64,000 bases of DNA from Hyphomicrobiales bacterium. GTDB lineage: Bacteria > Pseudomonadota > Alphaproteobacteria > Rhizobiales > Beijerinckiaceae. Where the stretch lies: assembly GCA_930633495.1 (NCBI GenBank), contig CAKNFJ010000001.1, positions 62,001 through 126,000 on the forward strand, read 5' to 3'. The position numbers and the translations under genes were made by a program. Of this stretch, positions 54,478-63,364 are shown piece after piece. The notes below the pieces were generated by a model. It did not search any database and was not told the DNA's origin. It saw only the letters and a program-made list of their open reading frames with translations. How positions within the stretch are numbered: position 1 is the stretch's first letter; each line of letters starts with the position of its first letter.

Positions 54478-55098
54478 TCAGGACGAGGAGTGCGAGGAAT
54501 AGGAGCGTGCGGTCGAGCCAAAGCCGCCGCGCGAGGAGACGCTTGTCGCCGCGACGCTGCCGCTACTGGAACCTCCGGCGAAGGCGGCCGTGACGCCGCG
54601 TCCGCTCGTCGTGGAATAGGCGCGCGATCGGCTGCTGGAGGAGCTGCTGCTGCCGTAGCCGCCGGAAGAGCTCGACGAGGAGCTGCTACGCGCCTGCTGG
54701 CATTCCGGCTGGGCCGAACCGGGAGGGCATTCGCTGGTCGTCGGAGGCAGGAGCGGCTGCGCCTGCGCGCCGGCCATGCCGCGCGCCAGCATGAAGCCGG
54801 CCAGGGCTGGAATGAAGTACTGCGCCCCGCCGATGCTGGCGGTGCTGCAGCCATTGGCGCCGTACTGCGCCTCGCATTCGTTCTGGCTGCGGAATTTCGG
54901 CGCGTCCTTGAGGCGCGCGGCCGTCGCCTCCGAGAACGCCGTCTCGCATTGCTGCGCGGTGAGCTGCCCGGCCGTCCGGCAATCGCTCAGATTGTTGTAG
55001 ACGAGGTTCTCCTCACCGTCGTCGCCCGTCATCGACCAGACCGTCGCAACGAGGAGAACGCCGGCAGCAGCAAGCCCGATCTGCGACGAGCGCTTCAT
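54478..55098 (-). CDS. DUF1190 (YjfM/YgiB-like) envelope protein with Ser-rich tail
   Basis: 206 residues. An N-terminal hydrophobic helix (SQIGLAAAGVLLVATVWS) suggests membrane anchoring or export. Four Cys follow in the conserved part (NLSDCRTAGQLTAQQC, NECEAQYGANGC), then SECPPGSAQPEC. The last 70 residues are a low-complexity Ser/Gly tract (runs of seven and eight Ser). The DUF1190 family is of unknown function and is tied to ATP-grasp ligases of the Gsp type. The gene is 7 bp after DUF350 and 1 bp before the ligase. Confidence 0.82.
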   Translation of the reverse strand: MKRSSQIGLAAAGVLLVATVWSMTGDDGEENLVYNNLSDCRTAGQLTAQQCETAFSEATAARLKDAPKFRSQNECEAQYGANGCSTASIGGAQYFIPALAGFMLARGMAGAQAQPLLPPTTSECPPGSAQPECQQARSSSSSSSSGGYGSSSSSSSRSRAYSTTSGRGVTAAFAGGSSSGSVAATSVSSRGGFGSTARSYSSHSSS

Positions 55099-55105
55099 GG
55101 CCGCC

Positions 55106-55507
55106 TCATTCCGTCATGCTGGCAGCGGCCAGCGTTCCGGACACGATCGCGATGACGGCGAGCATCGCCGCGGATGGCAGCCTGTCCTCCTCGATCTTCC
55201 GCGACAGGTCCGGAATGAGCAGGCGCGCTATGCCATAGGCGGCGAACTGGATGATCATCGCCGCGACGGCCCAGAGCACGCAGTCCGGGATGCTGCTGGC
55301 CTGCGAGATCGCCTGCTCCAGCGGCAGGGAGAAGCCGACGACATTGCCGCCGAGCGCGACGGCCGCCGAGAGATTGCCGCTCCGGATCAGGGCGATCTCG
55401 TCATGCGCGGTCAAACGCAGATAGATCGCCGAGAAGGCGGCGATCAGGGCGGAGCCGACGAAGAAATACAGGAGGAATGCGGGCAAGCCCGCCATCGAGA
55501 TCGTCAT
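55106..55507 (-). CDS. DUF350 (YjfL-like) inner-membrane protein
   Basis: 133 residues with four hydrophobic segments: LPAFLLYFFVGSALIAAFSAIYL, AVALGGNVVGFSLPLEQAI, DCVLWAVAAMIIQFAAYGIARLLI and AAMLAVIAIVSGTLAAASM. The DEIALIRSGNLSAAVALGGNVVGFSLPL stretch is the DUF350 signature. Function is unknown. It heads the DUF350-DUF1190-ATP-grasp unit. Confidence 0.85.
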   Translation of the reverse strand: MTISMAGLPAFLLYFFVGSALIAAFSAIYLRLTAHDEIALIRSGNLSAAVALGGNVVGFSLPLEQAISQASSIPDCVLWAVAAMIIQFAAYGIARLLIPDLSRKIEEDRLPSAAMLAVIAIVSGTLAAASMTE

Positions 55508-55653
55508 GCCGCCCTGCCCCCGCTCCCATGCCGCTGCGCAGATTTCAGATCAGCGAAGCGGCATATTCTCAAGGTAGCAGGAAAAAGGCACAAGCCGTCA
55601 TTTGAAAAGAGGATGCGCCTGGAGGCTGCCATGGTTCCTCGCAGCCTCAGAGC

Positions 55654-55716
55654 ACCGGCCCGGAAAGTGAAATGCGATTCTCGGAAAAGCCGATGCGAAA
55701 CCGAAGTGCCAGATCG
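55654..55716. repeat. Family C dispersed repeat abutting the IS remnant
   Basis: Aligns with 8418-8479 over about 62 bases and shares the core TCGGAAAAGCCGATGC. It ends within a base or two of the point where IS481 homology begins (55718). Between it and DUF350 (55508-55653) I see nothing definable. Confidence 0.7.
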
Positions 55717-55717
55717 T

Positions 55718-56017
55718 CAGTTCCGGCATTTGGTGGATTGGATCGAGCGTGAATCGTTCAGGTTCTGAAGCCCGGCGGTTGCAGATGGCTTCGTAGGGCG
55801 TGAGACCTTTGAGGGTCTTCAGGCGTCGGCCGAAATTGCAGGCGCTGACGACGTCTACAAGGTGACGTTCGAGCTGGTCGTGGCTGTCGGAATGACAACG
55901 CTTGACGGCCGCATCCTTGATCGCGCGGCTCCGCCGCTCGACCTGCCCGTTGGTCCAGGGGTGGAGTATCTCGGTGAAGCGATGCTTGATGCCGTTATCC
56001 CGGCAGAGCTTCACCAA
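55718..56017 (-). pseudogene. IS481-family transposase, C-terminal fragment
   Basis: About 100 codons match the C-terminal end of IS481-type DDE transposases: the last catalytic Glu in HPWTNGQVER, then LKTLKGLTPYEAIC and SEPERFTLDPIHQMP. The N-terminal two thirds, with the HTH and the two catalytic Asp, are missing, and the homology stops sharply at both ends. The frame continues past the normal C-terminus into family C repeat sequence, giving a misleading 139-codon frame down to 55598. It is a dead remnant between lpxB and DUF350. Confidence 0.85.
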
Positions 56018-56063
56018 CCTTCCAGGAGCGAAAGGACTGCTCCATCAAAATCCGGAAAAACAC

Positions 56064-57251
56064 CTAGAGGGAAACCACCGGCCGTCCGCTGCGGGCTGCA
56101 ACCACCGCCAGCGCGGCATCGACCGCATTGGCGGCCGGGCTCGGGCCAGCCGAGCGCATGCTCGTTTCGACCTCGGCGAAGCCTTCGAGCTGAGCCTGCC
56201 GCTCCGGCCCCTCGATCAAGGCCGCAAGCAAATGGCGGCTCAGCGCCTCCGGCGTCGCATCATCCTGGATGAACTCCGGCATGATGCTGCGGCCGACGAT
56301 CAGGTTCGGGAGGATCACGCTCGGCAGCTTGATCAGCCTTCGGGCGATCGCCGCCTCCCAGGCGGCGCCGCGATAAGCGGCCACGGCCGGAATCTGCGAC
56401 AGGGCGAGCTCCAGCGTGACGGTGCCGGAGGTTGCAAGCGCGGCGCGGGCATTGCGGAAGGCTGCGAGCTTGGCCGCCTCCCCCGCGACGATCTCGGGCG
56501 CCACCGGCCAATGCGCGACCATCTCGGCTATCATCGGCTGCAGGCGCGCGACGGCCGGCAAAACGAAGCGTGCGCCCGGAACGGAGGCCGCCACCCGGGC
56601 CACCACCTCGCCATAGACCGGCAACATATGGGTGATCTCGGAGCGGCGGCTGCCCGGCAGGACCAGCACGAGCGGCCGCGCGACATCCTCCCGCATGTGC
56701 CGCTCGGTCTCTCCCGGGCGGAATTCCGCGAGCCGCTCCATCAGCGGGTGGCCGACATAGACCGTTTCGGGCCCGTGAAGCCGGGCCAGCGCTGCCGGCT
56801 CGAAAGGCAGCAGCGCCAGGATGCGATCGACATGCGGCGCCATGCGTCGGGCGCGCCCGGAGCGCCAGGCCCAGACGCTGGGGCAGACCCAGTGCACGAT
56901 CGGGATGTCCGGCGCCCGCGCCCGCACCTTCTTCGCCACGCGCAGGCAGAAATCGGGGCTGTCGATCGTCAACAGCAGATCCGGCTGGAAGGCGACGATC
57001 CCGCGCGCCGCATCTTCCATCCGGCGCAACAGCAACGGCAGGCGGGCGATGACGGGGCCGAACCCCATCACCGCAATGTCCGACTGCGGGAAAAAAGATG
57101 TCAGCCCGGCTTCCGGCAGGCCGTGATCGCCGACGCCGCGCAGCTCGATCTCGCGTCCACCCAGCCGCTGGCGCAAGGCCGCCAGGAAGCGCAACGCCAG
57201 GGCATCGCCCGAGGCCTCTCCGGCGATGATGGCCAGGCGGAAAGGCCGCAT
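56064..57251 (-). CDS. lpxB: Lipid-A-disaccharide synthase
   Basis: 395 residues of glycosyltransferase family 19: the N-terminal IIAGEASGDALALRFLAALRQR motif, PDFCLRVAKKVRA, and the conserved VHWVCPSVWAWR and LPGSRRSEI segments. It condenses UDP-2,3-diacylglucosamine with 2,3-diacylglucosamine-1-phosphate to make the lipid A disaccharide. Its start overlaps the lpxI stop by one base. It is the last recognisable gene of the rseP-bamA-lpxD-fabZ-lpxA-lpxI-lpxB series and is followed by the IS481 remnant. Confidence 0.96.
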   Translation of the reverse strand: MRPFRLAIIAGEASGDALALRFLAALRQRLGGREIELRGVGDHGLPEAGLTSFFPQSDIAVMGFGPVIARLPLLLRRMEDAARGIVAFQPDLLLTIDSPDFCLRVAKKVRARAPDIPIVHWVCPSVWAWRSGRARRMAPHVDRILALLPFEPAALARLHGPETVYVGHPLMERLAEFRPGETERHMREDVARPLVLVLPGSRRSEITHMLPVYGEVVARVAASVPGARFVLPAVARLQPMIAEMVAHWPVAPEIVAGEAAKLAAFRNARAALATSGTVTLELALSQIPAVAAYRGAAWEAAIARRLIKLPSVILPNLIVGRSIMPEFIQDDATPEALSRHLLAALIEGPERQAQLEGFAEVETSMRSAGPSPAANAVDAALAVVAARSGRPVVSL

Positions 57252-58114
57252 CAGGCCATGCCCTCGACGAAGAGCCCGAGCCGGTCCGCCTGCCTGCCGA
57301 GCTCGCGACGATCGCCGACGAGAACCTGCCCAGCCTTGACGCCGATGCCGGACAGGCCAGCCTCGGCGGCACGGCGGAGCGTGTCCGGGCCGATCGCGGG
57401 CATGTCGACGCGCAGATCCTGCCCGCGCTTCGGCGCCTTGACGAGCATGCCATCGCCCTTGCCGATCTTGAGGCGCCGCCTCTCGCGCAAGTCGGCGACG
57501 CGCCCGATCATCGCGTCCGTCCCCTCGGCGGCCTCGATCGCGACCACGCGGTGATCCGCCAGGATCGCGGCCTGCCCCACATCGAAGGGCGACAAGGTGT
57601 CCAGAAGCGCGAAGCCGCGCTCCAGCGTCTGCCTCTGCTCGGGAGTGGCCTGCCGGCGCCCGAGAGGGCCAAGGGGGGCGGCCAATTCCGGGGCGATTTC
57701 GGCCGGCCCGCGCACCGTGAAGCCCTGCTGATCGAGAAAACGGACCACGGCGCTGAGCAGATGATCGTCGCCGCCGCGAAAGGCACGCGCGAAATAGGGC
57801 AGATACTTGACCGTCGAGACTTCCGGCCGCACCGCACTGAAGCTGGGGCGGGGCATGGCGCCGAGCATCACCACCTCGGTGACGCCGCGTCGCCGCATCT
57901 CGTCGAGCGCGCGGCCGAGCTGACCGGGACGAAAGGTCTGCACCTCGACATTGTGGAAAGCGGCGGGGTCGGCCGCCCCCTCGATCGCGATGACGAAGGG
58001 CGTGACGCCGCGCGCCGCCAGAATGTCGATCAGCCGAACAGGGTATTCGCCGCTACCCGCCATGAGCGCCAGCGAACCCGAGAGCGGAGGCGTGCCTTCG
58101 GCTTCCGGTCTCAC
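57251..58114 (-). CDS. lpxI: UDP-2,3-diacylglucosamine pyrophosphatase LpxI
   Basis: 287 residues of the LpxI (formerly DUF1009) family: LALMAGSGEYPVRLIDILAARG at the N-terminus, then GRALDEMRRRGVTEVVMLGA and, near the C-terminus, DLRVDMPAIGPDTLRRAAEAGLSGIGVKAGQVLV. It hydrolyses UDP-2,3-diacylglucosamine to lipid X by attack on the alpha-phosphate, replacing LpxH, as is standard in alphaproteobacteria. It overlaps lpxA by 4 bases and lpxB by 1 base. Confidence 0.95.
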   Translation of the reverse strand: MRPEAEGTPPLSGSLALMAGSGEYPVRLIDILAARGVTPFVIAIEGAADPAAFHNVEVQTFRPGQLGRALDEMRRRGVTEVVMLGAMPRPSFSAVRPEVSTVKYLPYFARAFRGGDDHLLSAVVRFLDQQGFTVRGPAEIAPELAAPLGPLGRRQATPEQRQTLERGFALLDTLSPFDVGQAAILADHRVVAIEAAEGTDAMIGRVADLRERRRLKIGKGDGMLVKAPKRGQDLRVDMPAIGPDTLRRAAEAGLSGIGVKAGQVLVGDRRELGRQADRLGLFVEGMA

Positions 58115-58947
58115 CGTTCCGTCGGAGCGACGTCGTGCGGTGTGCAGAGCGCCTTGTCGCCACCTTCCCTGATGAAGTTCAGGATTTCATGGATCAGCGG
58201 ATGGCTCGCGAACTCCGCCGCCACATCCTCGACACGCTCGGCCAAGGTCCCTTCATCGGCGAACAGCAGGCGATAGGCGCGGCGCAGTTCGTGGATCTGC
58301 TCGCGGGTGAAGTCGCGACGCTTCAGGCCGACCAGATTCAACCCGACCAGATGGGCGGGATTGTCGCGCACAGTGCCGAAGGGAATGACGTCGCTCAGCA
58401 CGCCCGCGCCACCGCCGATGAAGGCATGGTCGCCGATACGGATGAATTGCTGCAGGCCGGCCCCACCACCGACGACGACGAAGTTCCCGACCGTCACATG
58501 ACCGGCGCACATCACATTGTTCGAGAAGATGACGTTGTTGCCCAGCCGGCTGTCATGGCCGACATGGGAATTCGCCAGGAAGAAGCAGCGATCGCCGACG
58601 GATGTCACCATCCCGCCGCCTTCCGTGCCCGGATTCATGGTGACGCCCTCGCGGATCTGGCAGTCCGCGCCGATGGTCAGCGTCGAGGGTTCGCCGCGAT
58701 ACTTCACATCCTGAGGCGGGTGCCCGATCGAGGCGAAAGGATAGATGCGCGTGCGCGGGCCGACCGTCGTGCGGCCAGCCATCACGACGTGGCTGACGAG
58801 CTCGACGCCTTCGCCCAGCACGACATCGGGACCGACCGTACAGAACGGCCCGATCTTCACCCCCGCCCCGAGCTGGGCCTTGGGGTCGACGATCGCCATC
58901 GGGTGAATGAAAGGGCTCATCGGCACCGGATCCTGATCTTGCGACAT
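58111..58947 (-). CDS. lpxA: UDP-N-acetylglucosamine acyltransferase
   Basis: 278 residues with a left-handed beta-helix of hexapeptide repeats from about residue 12 and the catalytic His region LANSHVGHDSRLGNNV, followed by the C-terminal helical domain (VGLNLVGLKRRDFTREQIHELRRAYR). It transfers a 3-hydroxyacyl chain from ACP to UDP-GlcNAc, the first lipid A step. ATG 58947 lies 10 bp after the fabZ stop; the frame is open further upstream over fabZ but is not conserved. Confidence 0.96.
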   Translation of the reverse strand: MSQDQDPVPMSPFIHPMAIVDPKAQLGAGVKIGPFCTVGPDVVLGEGVELVSHVVMAGRTTVGPRTRIYPFASIGHPPQDVKYRGEPSTLTIGADCQIREGVTMNPGTEGGGMVTSVGDRCFFLANSHVGHDSRLGNNVIFSNNVMCAGHVTVGNFVVVGGGAGLQQFIRIGDHAFIGGGAGVLSDVIPFGTVRDNPAHLVGLNLVGLKRRDFTREQIHELRRAYRLLFADEGTLAERVEDVAAEFASHPLIHEILNFIREGGDKALCTPHDVAPTER

Positions 58948-58957
58948 CACAGGCGGT

Positions 58958-59416
58958 TCAGACGACCATCGCCGAAATCTCGGCCTCGGCGACCAGCGCG
59001 CCCTCGACACGGGCCTCGCCGCGGTAGAACCAGATATTGCGCTTGCGGGCCAGCTTGGTCAGGTGGAAACGCAGCGTATCGCCCGGAATGACCGGCTTGC
59101 GGAACTTGGCCTTGTCGATCGTCGTGAACAGGACGGTCTTGATCGGCTCCTCGCCGGCAGCGCGCGCATTCACGACAAGGACGCCTGCGGTCTGCGCCAT
59201 GGCCTCGATCATCAGGACGCCCGGGAAGACCGGACGCTCGGGAAAATGGCCGGTGAACTGCGGCTCGTTGACCGTCACGTTTTTGATGCCGACGCCGGAC
59301 TCGTCGCCGTTGATCTCGACGACCCGGTCGACCAGCAGGAACGGATAACGGTGCGGGATGCTGGCCATGATCTTCTGGATGTCGATCACACCCAGGGCCG
59401 TCGTCGCCTCGCTCAT
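58958..59416 (-). CDS. fabZ: 3-hydroxyacyl-[acyl-carrier-protein] dehydratase FabZ
   Basis: 152 residues of the hot-dog fold with the active-site motif HFPERPVFPGVLMIEAMAQ (catalytic His and Glu) and the N-terminal ASIPHRYPFLLVDRVVE. It dehydrates 3-hydroxyacyl-ACP and so competes with LpxA/LpxD for that pool. It starts at ATG 59416, giving MSEATTALGVID. A 207-bp gap separates it from lpxD; I see no gene there. Confidence 0.96.
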   Translation of the reverse strand: MSEATTALGVIDIQKIMASIPHRYPFLLVDRVVEINGDESGVGIKNVTVNEPQFTGHFPERPVFPGVLMIEAMAQTAGVLVVNARAAGEEPIKTVLFTTIDKAKFRKPVIPGDTLRFHLTKLARKRNIWFYRGEARVEGALVAEAEISAMVV

Positions 59417-59623
59417 TGTCTGTCTTCTCCCGTGCGCCGTTCCTGAGCGGCGCCTCGTCTTTTCTTCAACATGGCCGATCGCGAAAACCGTGTCCGCAAT
59501 CGGCAGCACTTGCAGAACCTTCCGCCCGTTTGCCGGAAACAGGGCGGCCTCGGCAACATAAATTTCGCCCCGCTTTCGCGGTGGTGGATCCCGGCCGCGC
59601 CGATGACGCCGGCCCGGCCAGGC

Positions 59624-60685
59624 TCAGTTGTCGGTCGTGTCGGATTTTCGGCCGCGCTTGGCGACCAGCATCTTGAGCAGGGCCGATTCGCGCGCCCAGG
59701 CGAGCGCCGGCTGAGCCGGGGAGCCACCGTAGCGCGCACCGCGCGGAACATCACCGGCAACGCCGCTCTGGGCCGCGATCTGGGCGCCGGCTCCAACCGT
59801 GAGGTGGCCCGCCAGACCGACCTGCCCGCCCAGCACGACGAAATCCTCAAGCGTCGAGGAACCGGCAAGGCCGGTCTGGGCGCAAATCACGCAATGGCGC
59901 CCGATGACGCAGTTGTGCCCGATCTGGACGAGATTATCGATCTTGGTGCCCTCGCCGATCACCGTATCGCGGCTCGCTCCGCGGTCGATGCAGCTGTTGG
60001 CGCCGATCTCGACATCGTCCTGAATAATGACGCGGCCGACCTGCGGCACCTTCATGTGCCCTTTCGGGCTCATCGCGAAACCGAAGCCATCCTGCCCGAT
60101 CCGGGCGCCGGGATGGACGATCACGCGATTGCCGATCAAGGTCGCCTGGATCGTGCTGCCTGCTCCGATCGAGCAGTTGCGGCCGATGCGGACCTGCGGG
60201 CCGATCACCGCATGCGAGGCGATGACGGTGCCGGCGCCGATTTCGGCGCCCGGCCCGATCACCGCGCCCGGGTCGACCGTGACCCCGGGTTCAAGCACGG
60301 CGGTCGGATGAACGATGGCGCCCGGGGCCACGCCCTGGGAGGCGAAAACCGACTCGGGCCGCAAGGCGTTCGGAAAGAGCCGGGCCTGGACCTTGGCGAA
60401 GGCATGATAGGGCGCCGGCGTCACCAATGCGATGGTGCCTGCCGGGACGCGCTCGGCAAAGCGCGGCGAAACCAGGCACAAAGCGGCCTTCGTCGTGGCC
60501 AAGGCATCCGTGTATTTCGGGTTGTCCATATAGGCGAGGTCGGACGGCCCCGCCATTTCGAGCGCCGCCACGCCGGCGACGCGACGCGACGCATCGACGC
60601 CTTCAGGCAACGAAATGCTGCAAATGGCTGCGACCTCGCCGAAATCGAGCGAGGTCGCCATAGGAAAGAAGATCGGCTCTGCCAT
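59624..60685 (-). CDS. lpxD: UDP-3-O-(3-hydroxyacyl)glucosamine N-acyltransferase
   Basis: 353 residues: an N-terminal uridine-binding domain ([40 protein letters not shown]) and a hexapeptide-repeat beta-helix with the catalytic His in [20 protein letters not shown]. It adds the second, N-linked hydroxyacyl chain. Starting at ATG 60685 gives [11 protein letters not shown], the usual beginning. A 9-bp GC-rich hairpin occupies the short gap after bamA. Confidence 0.96.
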   Translation of the reverse strand: MAEPIFFPMATSLDFGEVAAICSISLPEGVDASRRVAGVAALEMAGPSDLAYMDNPKYTDALATTKAALCLVSPRFAERVPAGTIALVTPAPYHAFAKVQARLFPNALRPESVFASQGVAPGAIVHPTAVLEPGVTVDPGAVIGPGAEIGAGTVIASHAVIGPQVRIGRNCSIGAGSTIQATLIGNRVIVHPGARIGQDGFGFAMSPKGHMKVPQVGRVIIQDDVEIGANSCIDRGASRDTVIGEGTKIDNLVQIGHNCVIGRHCVICAQTGLAGSSTLEDFVVLGGQVGLAGHLTVGAGAQIAAQSGVAGDVPRGARYGGSPAQPALAWARESALLKMLVAKRGRKSDTTDN

Positions 60686-60697
60686 GATCAGGTCCGG

Positions 60698-60718
60698 AGC
60701 GGGGCGCAACGCCCCGCT
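60698..60718 (-). promoter_or_regulatory. Hairpin in the bamA-lpxD junction
   Basis: AGCGGGGCG (60698-60706) and CGCCCCGCT (60710-60718) form a perfect 9-bp stem with a 3-nt loop in the 36-bp gap between the bamA stop and lpxD start. There is no T-tract downstream on the minus strand. It may be a partial terminator or an mRNA stability/processing element. Confidence 0.5.
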
Positions 60719-60721
60719 GCG

Positions 60722-63238
60722 TCAGAAGCGGGTGCCACCCGAGAAACGGAAGGCCTGGAGACGATCGCCGCCGTACTTGGCCGACACCCCGGTCATCGGG
60801 TTGTAGCCCCACTGACCGTCATCCTTGGTCAGAGCGTAGGCGTAGTCGAACCGGATCGGACCAAGCGGCGACTGCCAGAGCAAGCTTACACCCACGGACG
60901 AGCGCAAGATGTTCTTGTCGCGAATACAACCGACGTTCGACTGGGCAGAACCCGGCTGAACATAGACAGCGTACTGACGGGCCTCCGACCCGGCCGGGCA
61001 GCCGGCAAAGGCCGGATTCGTAATAACGTTCGATCCGCCATCATAGTTGAACAGCGTGCCGGCGTCGGCGAAGAGCGCGCCGCGCAGGCCGATGTCGCGC
61101 GGCAGGCCCCAGATCGGGAACTGCACCTCGACCGTACCGCCGAAATAGGTGGTGCCACCCACGGCGTTGGCGGTCGGGTCGTTCAGCACGTCGCGCGGGC
61201 CGATGCCGGACGGGGCGAAACCGCGAACCAGTGTCGGTCCGAGGAAGTAGTGATCGACCATGCGAAGGTTGCCGCTGGTCGCCTGGACGTGGCCGCCCTG
61301 AACGCGGAGGAAGCCGACGACGTCGTCGAAAATCTCGCGATAGTAGCGCGCATCGGCCGCGACACGGAGGAACTTGGAGTCGCCACCGAGGCCGGCGAAT
61401 TCCGGCTTCAGCTCCGCGACAAATCCATTGCGCGGGCTCTGCACGCTGTCGAGCGAATTGTAGTTGAAGTTCAGGCCGACGAGCGAAGTCAGGGTGTCGC
61501 CCTGCGCTTCCTTGACCGCCACCGTCGCTTCGCCGTTGGTCACGCAGTTATAGAGCGTGTTGGGACCGCCCGTCGGCGTGATGCCGGGGATCGGGAACGA
61601 GCAATCGTTATACGGGCGATTGTAGTCGTTCGGGATGTCGATCTGGGTCTGGTAGAGCGAGTAGCGCGGCGTGATCGAGAATTCTTCCGTGATCGGGAAG
61701 GTGAAGCGCAGCTGACCGCCCGTCACGCGGCTCTCGAAGCGGCCGGTGTTGTAGTTGTCGCTGAACTTCGAGAACAGATCGATACCCGCCGCAACGCGAT
61801 AACCCAGGAAATAGGGCTCGGTGAACGAGAAATCGACACCCTGCGTACGCTGACCGAGCGTGCCGGCGATGCGGACGAACTGGCCACGGCCGAGGAAGTT
61901 CGATTCCGACAGCGAGACCTCGCCGATGACGCCGTCGGAGGTCGAGTAACCGCCGGCGATCGAGAACGAGCCGGTCGCCTTATCTTCGACGTCGATATTG
62001 ACCACGACGCGATCCGGCGCGGAGCCCGGCTCGTTGGTGATGCGGACCTTGTTGAAGAAGCCGAGGTTGTTGAGACGACGCTCGGCGCGGTCGATCATGA
62101 CCTTGTTGTAGGCATCGCCTTCACCGAGATCGAGCTCGCGGCGAACCACATAGTCGCGGGTGCGGGTGTTGCCGCGCACGTTGATGCGCTCGACATAGAC
62201 GCGCGGCCCCTCGTCGACGACGTAGGTGATTCCGATCGTCCGGCCGGACGCATCGCGGTCGCCGCGCGGGCGAACCTGAGCGAAAGCGTGACCACGGCGA
62301 GCAACCTCGGTCGTCAGCGCGACGAGCGACTTCTCGACCGCCTCGGCGTTGTAGGTGTCGCCGGCAGAGGTCGCGACGTAGCGCTGGAGCGCCGCCTGGT
62401 CGACATCGCGCAGCGCGGAATCGACCGTGACGTTTCCGACCTTGTACTGCGGGCCTTCCTCGATCTGGATATCGATCACCCAGCCGCCGGCAGCATCGTC
62501 AAAGCGTGCCGTGTTGTTGACGATCTGGAAGTCGGCATAGCCGCTCTTCAGATAGAAGCGGCGGATAAGGTCGAGATCGGAACTGATCCGGTCCGGATCA
62601 TAGACGTCCGACGACTTGATGAAGCTGAGGAAATTCGACTCGGTCGACGACATCAGGCCGCGCAGGCGGCTCGAGGAGTAAGCCTGATTGCCGCTGAAAT
62701 TGATCGACTTGATGCCGGTCTTGCCGCTCTCGTTGATGGTGAAGACGACATCCTGGCGGCCGTTCGGCAGCGGCGCGATGCGGCCGCTGACCGAGGACAG
62801 GCCGTAGCCGGCGCGGCGATAGGCCTCGCGCAGACGCTCCACGTCCGAATCGATCAGCGCCTGGCTGAGCGGACCGCCGGCGCGCGTCTGCACCAGCGGC
62901 GAAAGCTGGTCGCCCTTCAGGCGGCGATTGCCCTCGAAGGCGACGCGGTTGACCGTGCCGTTCTGCTCCTGAACCGAAACGACGATCTGGGAGCCGCGGC
63001 GGCTGACCTGCACATTGGTGAACAAGCCAGTGGCAAGAAGGCTCTCGCGGATCTCCTGGGGGTTTTCCCGCCCGGCGGCATAGGAGCGGATCGTCTCCGC
63101 ATCGACGCGCCGGTTGCCGTGGACCACCACGGCCTGCGCGAACGCTACACCACCACTCACGGCCAGCATCAAAGCCGAAAGTCCGATCGATCGAGAGAGC
63201 CGCAGTCTGGTCGGCCGGCTCTGTTGGGTCGACGTCAT
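60722..63238 (-). CDS. bamA: Outer membrane protein assembly factor BamA
   Basis: 838 residues: a signal peptide (IGLSALMLAVSGGVAFAQA, cleaved near residue 36), five POTRA domains, and a 16-stranded barrel with the lid motif GPTLVRGFAPSG (VRGF). The C-terminal strand ends in FSGGTRF, with the Phe terminus expected of outer membrane proteins. It folds and inserts beta-barrel proteins as the core of the BAM complex. ATG 63238 is chosen over one 10 codons upstream. It lies between rseP and lpxD, the conserved envelope order. Confidence 0.96.
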   Translation of the reverse strand: MTSTQQSRPTRLRLSRSIGLSALMLAVSGGVAFAQAVVVHGNRRVDAETIRSYAAGRENPQEIRESLLATGLFTNVQVSRRGSQIVVSVQEQNGTVNRVAFEGNRRLKGDQLSPLVQTRAGGPLSQALIDSDVERLREAYRRAGYGLSSVSGRIAPLPNGRQDVVFTINESGKTGIKSINFSGNQAYSSSRLRGLMSSTESNFLSFIKSSDVYDPDRISSDLDLIRRFYLKSGYADFQIVNNTARFDDAAGGWVIDIQIEEGPQYKVGNVTVDSALRDVDQAALQRYVATSAGDTYNAEAVEKSLVALTTEVARRGHAFAQVRPRGDRDASGRTIGITYVVDEGPRVYVERINVRGNTRTRDYVVRRELDLGEGDAYNKVMIDRAERRLNNLGFFNKVRITNEPGSAPDRVVVNIDVEDKATGSFSIAGGYSTSDGVIGEVSLSESNFLGRGQFVRIAGTLGQRTQGVDFSFTEPYFLGYRVAAGIDLFSKFSDNYNTGRFESRVTGGQLRFTFPITEEFSITPRYSLYQTQIDIPNDYNRPYNDCSFPIPGITPTGGPNTLYNCVTNGEATVAVKEAQGDTLTSLVGLNFNYNSLDSVQSPRNGFVAELKPEFAGLGGDSKFLRVAADARYYREIFDDVVGFLRVQGGHVQATSGNLRMVDHYFLGPTLVRGFAPSGIGPRDVLNDPTANAVGGTTYFGGTVEVQFPIWGLPRDIGLRGALFADAGTLFNYDGGSNVITNPAFAGCPAGSEARQYAVYVQPGSAQSNVGCIRDKNILRSSVGVSLLWQSPLGPIRFDYAYALTKDDGQWGYNPMTGVSAKYGGDRLQAFRFSGGTRF

Positions 63239-63364
63239 CGGGTCGCCTATTCCATTATCTCTGGTCACCGCCCCAAGCGGGGGCCGCCATCAGGAGACGG
63301 CAGCACGGGGACATTGCAGTCCAAACGCTTCTACAAAGTTTCCGACAGGGTGCAAACCGCGATC

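Noticed and set aside
54600..54710. Repetitive Ser codon region considered as a microsatellite or CRISPR-like array
   Set aside because: Codons vary and there are no constant-length repeats and spacers; it is a low-complexity protein tract.
54477..54854. N-terminal extension of the ATP-grasp ligase over DUF1190, giving a 515-codon frame
   Set aside because: The extension is a shadow of the Ser-rich DUF1190 tail; the conserved ligase begins at the ATG at 54476.
55598..55717. C-terminal extension of the IS481 fragment as a functional 139-residue protein
   Set aside because: The extension reads through a family C repeat, the N-terminal catalytic part is missing, and the normal stop has been lost.
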